This document shows, in pieces, positions 58,868 to 64,000 of a stretch of DNA of 64,000 bases; positions within the stretch are counted from its first letter, which is position 1, and each line of letters begins with the position of its first letter. A program made the position numbers and the translations under genes. The DNA is from Flavonifractor sp963557075 (GTDB lineage: Bacteria > Bacillota > Clostridia > Oscillospirales > Oscillospiraceae): positions 1 through 64,000 of the forward strand of contig CAUWDA010000005.1 of NCBI GenBank assembly GCA_963557075.1. The letters are read 5' to 3'. The notes under the pieces are model-generated. The model was given only the letters and a program-made list of their open reading frames with translations. It ran no database searches and had not been told where the DNA came from.

Positions 58868-59623
58868 TTAGGATTCCCCCCGCCAGCGGACAAATTTCCG
58901 CTCCAGCAGTGAGATCACCCCGACCGCCGCCATGGCGGTGACCGAAAGGAGCACGATGGGGGCAAATACCCCCGCTCCGTCCAGCTGGGTCATCATCCGG
59001 CGGGAGAAGTAGCCCAGGCCGCTCTGGGCCCCCAGCCACTCCCCGATGGCCGCGCCGATGATGCTCATGGGCACCGCCATCTTGACGGCGGAGAAGAAAT
59101 AGGGCAGGGCGCAGGGGGCCTTGATCTTCCAAAAGATCTCCCGGCGGGTGGCGCCGTAGGTCTGGAGCAGCTCGGCCATCTCCACCTTGGCGGAGCGCAG
59201 CCCGTCGTACACCGTAATCGTGATAGGGAAAAAGGTGATGAGCACCGTCACCAGCACCTTGCTCCACAGACCGTAGCCAAACCACAGCACGAAGAGGGGG
59301 GCGATGGCGGTGGTGGGGATGGTCTGGGAGACCACCACCACGGGGTAGAGCATCCGCCGCACCATGTCGCTGGCATCCATGGACACCGCCAGGACCAGCC
59401 CCAGCACCAGAGAGATGGCCAGACCGGTCACGGTGACCAGCATGGTAGCAGGCAGATGGACGGTAAAGAGAGGCCCCCGCAGCTCCCACATCCGCTGGAG
59501 GATCTGGACCGGGGTGGGTAGGATATAGGCCGCGTCCATCCCCATGGCCCCCGCCTGCCAGAGCATCAGCAGAGCCAGCAGAAAAACCAGGGCAGGCAGA
59601 TTGGCTTTACAGGCTTTCTTCAT
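58868..59623 (-). CDS. thiX: Thiamine precursor ABC transporter permease (ThiX type)
   Basis: 251 residues, about six membrane segments. Permease motif: AELLQTYGATRREIFWKIKAPCALPYFFSAVKMAVPMSIIGAAIGEWLGAQSGLGYF, read in parts, is the EAA loop. ATG at 59623 overlaps the ATPase stop (ATGA). Pathway role from neighbours: brings a pyrimidine precursor in with thiY and thiZ. Confidence 0.9.
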   Translation of the reverse strand: MKKACKANLPALVFLLALLMLWQAGAMGMDAAYILPTPVQILQRMWELRGPLFTVHLPATMLVTVTGLAISLVLGLVLAVSMDASDMVRRMLYPVVVVSQTIPTTAIAPLFVLWFGYGLWSKVLVTVLITFFPITITVYDGLRSAKVEMAELLQTYGATRREIFWKIKAPCALPYFFSAVKMAVPMSIIGAAIGEWLGAQSGLGYFSRRMMTQLDGAGVFAPIVLLSVTAMAAVGVISLLERKFVRWRGES

Positions 59624-60381
59624 GCCGTCACCTGCTTTCTCAGCAGCGCGATAAGCCGCTCCTTCAGCTCCACCATCTCCGGCATCTTCAGGCTGGACCG
59701 GTCCCGGGGGAAGGCCGCGGGCACCGGGATCTCCGTCAGGGTGCGAATGGGGGTGGACTCCACCACCAGCACGCTGGAGGAGAGGAACACCGCCTCCTCC
59801 ACATCGTGGGTGATAAAGAGGATGGTCTTTCTGTGCCGCTGCCACTGGTCCAGCAGCCACTCCTGCATGGAGATACGGGTGAGAAAATCCAGCGCGGAGA
59901 AAGGCTCGTCCAGCAGCAGCAGGTCGCTCCCCGTCAGCATGGTGCGGGCAAAGGCGGCCCGCTGGCGCATACCGCCGGACAGCTCATCCGGCATCTTGTC
60001 ACAGCAGCCCTCCAGACCGACCTCCACCAGAGCCGCCTCCACCCTCTCCCGCCGCTGAGCCTTGGACATTCCTCCGGCGATCTCCAGGGGCAGGGCCACG
60101 TTCTCCCCCACCGTTCGCCAGGGAAAGAGCAGATCCTTCTGGGGCATATAGCCGCAGTATCTCTTCCGATCCCCAATGGGGGCGCCGTCCACCAGGATCT
60201 CCCCGCCTTTGGGCTTGAGCAGGCCGTTGGTCATGCGGAAAATGGTGCTCTTGCCGCAGCCGCTCACCCCCAGGACACAGTGGAACGAGCCTGGTTCCAC
60301 CTGGAAGGACAGCTTGTCGATGATGTCAAACTCCTCTGCGGGATACTGATAGGACACCTGCCGAAATTCCAGCGCGCTCAC
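59620..60381 (-). CDS. thiZ: Thiamine precursor ABC transporter ATP-binding protein (ThiZ type)
   Basis: 253 residues. GVSGCGKSTIFRMTNGLL (Walker A), LSGGMRQRAAFARTML (signature), LLLLDEPFSALD (Walker B), FITHDVEEAVFL (His switch). The GTG start (60381-60379) overlaps the tenA stop by four bases. Similar to nitrate/taurine-type ABC ATPases, so the substrate is assigned from context. Confidence 0.9.
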   Translation of the reverse strand: MSALEFRQVSYQYPAEEFDIIDKLSFQVEPGSFHCVLGVSGCGKSTIFRMTNGLLKPKGGEILVDGAPIGDRKRYCGYMPQKDLLFPWRTVGENVALPLEIAGGMSKAQRRERVEAALVEVGLEGCCDKMPDELSGGMRQRAAFARTMLTGSDLLLLDEPFSALDFLTRISMQEWLLDQWQRHRKTILFITHDVEEAVFLSSSVLVVESTPIRTLTEIPVPAAFPRDRSSLKMPEMVELKERLIALLRKQVTA

Positions 60382-61037
60382 GGTTCCAGCCTCCAGGCCA
60401 TCTCCCAGAAGCCCAGCTCATACTTGCTGCAGGCCACAAAGATATCCTCCAGCCGCCGGTACTCCTCCTCGGTGCACCCCTGGGCCAGCGCATCCATCCG
60501 GGCCACCAGGGCCTCGTTGGTCCTTTGATACTCCTCCCCAGCGTAGCTCTGTACCCACTCACCGTAGAAGGGATGGTCCGCCGCGCCGGGGATAGCGGCC
60601 AGCCGGGCGCCGATCTCGGCGTAGCTCCAGGAGCAGGCCAGAATGGAGGCCACGATCTCCGCCGGACTGCCGGCGGCCGCCACCGCCAGCATATAGTGGG
60701 TGTAGGACAAGTTGGACAGGGCGGGCTTCACCTGAAAGACCTGTTCCTCCGTAATGCCCATCCGGGCCATATAGGCCCGGTGGGTCTTCATCTCGCCGCC
60801 CAGGATGGCGTCCACGTTGGCGGCGAAGAAGCGCATCAGTTCCGGTTCCTTGGCCTTCACCACGCCCCAGGCGAACACCTTGGCGTAGTCAAAGAGATAG
60901 AGATAGTCCTGAAGCAGAAAGTACTGGAATTTCTCCTGCGCCAGGCTGCCGTCCCCGATCCCCTGGACAAAGGGGTGGTTATAGCAGGTCTGCCAGACTG
61001 GCTTTGCCGCTTCATAAAGCCGCTGTGTCACGCTCAT
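60378..61037 (-). CDS. tenA: Aminopyrimidine aminohydrolase / thiaminase II (TenA)
   Basis: 219 residues. TenA hydrolyses amino-HMP from degraded thiamine to HMP. Marks: CYNHPFVQGIGDGSLAQEKF, YFLLQDYLYLFDYAKVFAWG, LACSWSYAEIG with the catalytic Cys, and YAGEEYQRTNEALV with the C-terminal Glu. ATG at 61037 has GGAGG six bases upstream and overlaps the HAD stop. Fits thiXYZ, which import such precursors. Confidence 0.93.
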   Translation of the reverse strand: MSVTQRLYEAAKPVWQTCYNHPFVQGIGDGSLAQEKFQYFLLQDYLYLFDYAKVFAWGVVKAKEPELMRFFAANVDAILGGEMKTHRAYMARMGITEEQVFQVKPALSNLSYTHYMLAVAAAGSPAEIVASILACSWSYAEIGARLAAIPGAADHPFYGEWVQSYAGEEYQRTNEALVARMDALAQGCTEEEYRRLEDIFVACSKYELGFWEMAWRLEP

Positions 61038-61672
61038 AGGGCGTTCCTCCAATCCAATATGGTCTCATCCGCAAGGGCGGCCAGTTCGGGCCAGTCCTGT
61101 TCATAGGCCGCCTCCGGTATCCCTACGGTATAAAAGCCCGCCGCTTTGGCCGTGCGGGCTGCATAGAGCGCATCCTCAAAGACGGCGGTCTCCCCCGGTA
61201 CGCCGCCCAGGCGGCGGGCCGCCTCCAGATAGATCTCAGGGCTGTCCTTACTGCGCCCCAGGCTCTCACAGCTGAGGATACACGCAAAGTATCCCGCCAC
61301 CCCCAGCCGCTCCAGGCAGGCCCTGGCCAGCGGTTCCGCTGTGGCGGTAGCCACACACATCCGGACCCCCTTCGCCCGCAGGCGCTCCAGATAGGCCGGG
61401 ACTCCCGGCTTCAGGGGGACGTCGGTTCGGTAGTGTCCGGCCATCATCTCCTCCATCTCCGCTACGATCCGCTCCGGCGGCCCCGGAATGGAGAAGGTAT
61501 CCATGAAATAGGCCGCGCCCTCCAGCATTGTCATGGCCTGCACCATCCACAGCAGCCGCTGGTCCGGCCAGATGCCGCAGCGCTCCAGATAAGCCCGGCC
61601 CAGCCCCTTCCAGTAGTGCATGGAGTCCACCAGGGTGCCGTCCATGTCGAAAATACAGAACTTTTTATCCAC
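61034..61672 (-). CDS. HAD-superfamily phosphatase in the thi operon
   Basis: 212 residues. FDMDGTLVDSMHYWKGLG (motif I), CVATATAEPLARACLERLG (motif II region), GRSKDSPEIYLEAARRLG (Lys) and VFEDALYAARTAKAAGF (motif III). Beta-phosphoglucomutase-like subgroup with a cap. Its 3' end overlaps tenA and its start overlaps thiE, so it is part of the pathway by position. A thiamine phosphate or HMP phosphate phosphatase is a reasonable inference; substrate not shown. Confidence 0.85.
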   Translation of the reverse strand: MDKKFCIFDMDGTLVDSMHYWKGLGRAYLERCGIWPDQRLLWMVQAMTMLEGAAYFMDTFSIPGPPERIVAEMEEMMAGHYRTDVPLKPGVPAYLERLRAKGVRMCVATATAEPLARACLERLGVAGYFACILSCESLGRSKDSPEIYLEAARRLGGVPGETAVFEDALYAARTAKAAGFYTVGIPEAAYEQDWPELAALADETILDWRNAL

Positions 61673-62324
61673 CAGCGGACACCATCCTGTCTGCCAGGTG
61701 CCGCAGGCGCCGTGCCGCTTCCTCCGGGTCCGGCTGCGCGAAGAGGGCGGACACCACGGCGGCTCCCGCCGCCCCTGTCCCTGCCAGCCGCGGCAGATTG
61801 TCCGCGTTGACCCCGCCGATGGCCACCACCGGGATGCTTACCGCCCGGCAGATCTCCCGCAGCGTCTCCAGACTCAGGCTTTTGGCGTCCTGCTTGGTGG
61901 TGGTGCCAAATACCGCCCCCGCGCCGATGTAGTCGGCTCCGGCCCGCTCCGCCGCCACCGCCAGCTCCACGGTATTGGCGGTGATGCCCAGGATCTTGTC
62001 CGGACCGATAAGGGCCCGCACGTCCCGGCCCATCAGGTCCTTCTGCCCCACATGGACCCCGTCGGCGCCGCAGGCCAGGGCCGCTTCCACACTGTCGTTG
62101 ACCACGAAGGGCACATGATACCTCCCGGCAATGGTCCGCAGCTCCCTGGCCTCGGCCAGGAGCGACGCTTGATCCAACTCTTTTTCCCGCAGCTGGAGGA
62201 ACGTGGCTCCGCCTTTCAGCACCGCTTCCACCGCCTGGGGCAGGGTACGCTCCCCCAGCCAGCTCCGGTCTGTAACGGCGTACAGGGTCATGCCCCGCCT
62301 GATCTCATCCCTGGTAAATTTCAT
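61665..62324 (-). CDS. thiE: Thiamine-phosphate synthase
   Basis: 219 residues. Joins HMP-PP and thiazole phosphate. LYAVTDRSWLG, KGGATFLQLREKELD, VPFVVNDSVEAALACGADGVHVGQKDL, ITANTVELAVAAERAGADYIGAGAVF, TTTKQDAKSLSL and VVAIGGVNADNL are all in order. Overlaps thiM by 20 bases at its start and the HAD gene by eight at its end. Confidence 0.96.
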   Translation of the reverse strand: MKFTRDEIRRGMTLYAVTDRSWLGERTLPQAVEAVLKGGATFLQLREKELDQASLLAEARELRTIAGRYHVPFVVNDSVEAALACGADGVHVGQKDLMGRDVRALIGPDKILGITANTVELAVAAERAGADYIGAGAVFGTTTKQDAKSLSLETLREICRAVSIPVVAIGGVNADNLPRLAGTGAAGAAVVSALFAQPDPEEAARRLRHLADRMVSAGG

Positions 62325-63150
62325 AACGCACTCCTTGCATCAGCTGTTCCTCCGTCAGGTTGAACACACTGTCGATGAGGTCCACCCGGAAGGTGGCGCT
62401 CCCCGTCCCCTTTTGCAGCCGCAGCTCCTCCGCCCGCTCGCCGGCGATGCCCATGGCCGCCGCAGCGGCAGCCGCCGCTGCAAAGGGCTTGTCCGGGCTG
62501 GCCCCGCAGAAGGCCCCGGTGAGGGCGGACAGCATACAGCCGCTGCCGGTGATCCGGGTCATGGTGGGGCTGCCGTTGCGGAGAAAGAGCACCCGGCCGG
62601 CAGTCGCGATGACGTCCACCGCGCCGGACAGGTTCACCACCGCGCCGGTCCGCGCCGCCAGGGAGCGGGCCAGCTCCGCCGCCTGGGGCAGGGCGGACTC
62701 GGTGACCGCGTCGGCCCGGTCCACCTCCACCCCGCTGCCGCCCGACCGGCCCACAGTCAGCGCCAGGATCTCCGAGGCGTTGCCCCGGATCGCCGAAAAG
62801 CGGACTTCCTCCAGCAGCTCCCGGGCGGTCTCCCGCCGCAGGCCGGTAAAACCGGCGGCCACCGGGTCAAAGACCACCGGCACCCCCAGGCGGTTGGCTT
62901 CCCGTCCGGCGTTCAGCATGGCCTCCCGCTCCCCTACAGCCCCCAGATTGAGCACCAGAGCCTGGACGCCGGCCACCGCGTCGGCCACCTCCAGCGGATG
63001 GTGGGCCATGGTGGCGGAGGCTCCTGCCGCCAGCAGGATGTTGGCGCAGTCGTTGACCGTGACCACATTGGTGATGCACTGGACCAGCGGCGCCCTCTCC
63101 CGCACCGCCCGGAGACAGGCGGCAAATTCCCTCCGCTCCATCCTGCTCAC
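62305..63150 (-). CDS. thiM: Hydroxyethylthiazole kinase
   Basis: 281 residues. RERAPLVQCITNVVTVNDCAN, LLAAGASATMAHHPLEVAD, VVFDPVAAGFTGLRRETA, IRGNASEI and TRITGSGCMLSALTGAF (the anion-hole/catalytic Cys region). Phosphorylates the thiazole alcohol for ThiE. ATG overlaps the thiW stop (ATGA). Confidence 0.96.
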   Translation of the reverse strand: MSRMERREFAACLRAVRERAPLVQCITNVVTVNDCANILLAAGASATMAHHPLEVADAVAGVQALVLNLGAVGEREAMLNAGREANRLGVPVVFDPVAAGFTGLRRETARELLEEVRFSAIRGNASEILALTVGRSGGSGVEVDRADAVTESALPQAAELARSLAARTGAVVNLSGAVDVIATAGRVLFLRNGSPTMTRITGSGCMLSALTGAFCGASPDKPFAAAAAAAAAMGIAGERAEELRLQKGTGSATFRVDLIDSVFNLTEEQLMQGVRYEIYQG

Positions 63151-63659
63151 CGGCGGACCAGGTCCTGCATGACCGCCAGGCCGCCGGAGCGCTTCAGGGC
63201 AAAGAGCACCGCGCCGGCGATCAGGGCGCCCGCCGTGGTGGAGATGAGGAAGGGACCCACAAAGGCGTACACCGCCGCCTGCTTATTGAGGAACAGGGTG
63301 GCGATGGGCCAGGCGGCCAGGCCGCCCAGGATACCGGTGCCCACCACCTCGCTCGCGCAGGTGAGGCCCAGATTCCGGGTCCCGGAATAGGCCAGGCCGC
63401 AGGCCAGGGCCCCCACCATGCTGCCCGGGAAGGCCAGCAGGGTGCCCAGCCCCATCAGGTTGCGCAGCAGGCTGGCCACAAAGGCGGAGGCCACCCCGTA
63501 CCAGGGCCCCAGGAACACAGCGCACAGGATATTCACCATGTGCTGCACCGGGGAACACTTGGACCCCAGGATGGGAAAGGAGATCAGGCTGCCCACCACT
63601 GCCACGGCGGTCAGCAGACCGGCCAGAGCCAGTTTCTTTACTCCATGATTGCGTCTCAT
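63147..63659 (-). CDS. thiW: Thiazole ECF transporter S component
   Basis: 170 residues, about five membrane segments. LALAGLLTAVAVVGSLISFP, KCSPVQHMVNILCAVFLGPWYG and GTLLAFPGSMVGALACGLAY match ThiW, an energy-coupling factor substrate-binding subunit for hydroxyethylthiazole. Needs the shared EcfA/A'/T module, not in this window. ATG follows GGAGTGATAG, five bases after the thiD stop. Confidence 0.92.
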   Translation of the reverse strand: MRRNHGVKKLALAGLLTAVAVVGSLISFPILGSKCSPVQHMVNILCAVFLGPWYGVASAFVASLLRNLMGLGTLLAFPGSMVGALACGLAYSGTRNLGLTCASEVVGTGILGGLAAWPIATLFLNKQAAVYAFVGPFLISTTAGALIAGAVLFALKRSGGLAVMQDLVRR

Positions 63660-63664
63660 TTCTA

Positions 63665-64000
63665 TCACTCCTCGCTTTTGGTCACGCCGCCCGCCGGGAC
63701 GGCATAGTTGTGCCACAGGGGGCCGCTGCCCCGGCCCAGATCCAGTCCCGCCGCCATGGCCGCGGTGATATAGGCCTTGCCCCGCGCCACCGCATCGGGC
63801 AGGGTCTCCCCCAGGGCCAGGAAAGAGGCGATGGCGGAGGACAGCGTACAGCCAGAGCCGTGGTTGTTGTCGTTGTCCACCCGGTTCCCCCGGAACCAGC
63901 GGACCTGCCCTCTGTGCCACAGCAGGTCGTCGGCGCTGTCCCGCAGGTGCCCGCCCTTGATCAGCACCGCCCCGCTCAGGGTCCCGCCGATGGTCTCCGC
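63665..64000 (-). CDS. thiD: Hydroxymethylpyrimidine/phosphomethylpyrimidine kinase, 3' part
   Basis: The last 111 codons of thiD, cut by the window end. VLIKGGHLRDSADDLLW, then NDNNHGSGCTLSSAIASFLALG is the ribokinase-type catalytic GxGD-like (GSGC) loop, and LWHNYAVPAGG follows. ThiD phosphorylates HMP twice. The gene continues in frame to base 64000, so its start, and any TPP riboswitch controlling the operon, lie outside. Confidence 0.92.
   Translation of the reverse strand, partial: AETIGGTLSGAVLIKGGHLRDSADDLLWHRGQVRWFRGNRVDNDNNHGSGCTLSSAIASFLALGETLPDAVARGKAYITAAMAAGLDLGRGSGPLWHNYAVPAGGVTKSEE

Noticed and set aside
57785..64000. A TPP riboswitch for the thiamine operon
   Set aside because: No THI-box core was seen within the window; the operon start is beyond base 64000, so it cannot be judged here.
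1..64000. tRNA genes, rRNA genes, CRISPR arrays, insertion sequences
   Set aside because: No cloverleaf with conserved T-loop, rRNA segments, regularly spaced repeats or transposase genes were found on reading both strands.

Overview
This window looks like chromosomal DNA of a high-G+C, spore-forming member of the Clostridia, most like the Oscillospiraceae (Flavonifractor/Pseudoflavonifractor type). That placement is an inference from: strong GGAGG ribosome binding sites, sigma-A promoters with 17-bp spacers, Firmicutes-type AddA/AddB, SpoVAD/SpoVAE, a GerM lipoprotein, DacF-like carboxypeptidase, ComEA, two OmpR/HK pairs, and G+C-rich coding DNA. Coding density is high, and because of the base composition nearly every gene has long open antisense frames, which are not annotated. 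No tRNA, rRNA, CRISPR array or insertion sequence was seen.

Layout. 61-2467: TrmH-type RNA methyltransferase, macro-domain deacetylase and CutC on the minus strand. 2546-5095: a large transglutaminase-like protein. 5131-6108: decayed remains of a uxaA gene facing the remains of a GntR/FCD regulator. 6262-7971: MerR regulator and GluQRS. 8024-16505: one long plus-strand molybdenum cofactor and molybdate uptake block (MPT-binding protein, moeA, moaC, mobB, moaA, MOSC, mogA/moaB, mop, modA, modB, modC), preceded by a Moco-type riboswitch with its own terminator and containing a second, shorter Moco-like leader directly over the modA ribosome binding site. 16555-20069: YigZ, GNAT, HflX, flavin reductase, L31. 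20197-29190: addB and addA, separated by an XRE regulator, an AGCS symporter and a small divergent gene. 29302-32463: guaB plus a small unknown gene, an acyl-ACP thioesterase and a zinc-ribbon protein. 32669-34061: spoVAD-spoVAE. 34866-41462: TrhA, then tsaD-GNAT-rimI-small membrane protein-GNAT-polA. 41643-42626: a cobalamin riboswitch with intrinsic terminator in front of an unrecognised 215-residue protein. 42666-47120: DUF975 protein, a two-component system, and a TelA-like protein. 47334-50080: threonine ammonia-lyase, then rpe-recR. 50137-52671: zinc alcohol dehydrogenase and MetY. 52783-57783: response regulator-kinase-GerM operon, comEA and dacF. 57824-64000 (cut by the window edge): a thiamine precursor salvage operon, read as thiD-thiW-thiM-thiE-HAD-tenA-thiZ-thiX-thiY.

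How it fits together. The molybdenum block makes MoaA/MoaC products, inserts Mo (MogA/MoeA), buffers molybdate (Mop) and imports it (ModABC); MPT synthase (MoaD/MoaE) is not here. The thi operon lacks ThiC/ThiG and is a salvage route: ThiXYZ brings in a pyrimidine precursor, TenA and ThiD process it, ThiW and ThiM deal with the thiazole, and ThiE joins the halves. The most interesting points are the B12 riboswitch controlling a gene of unknown function and the pair of long-form and short-form Moco-type leaders within a single gene cluster.
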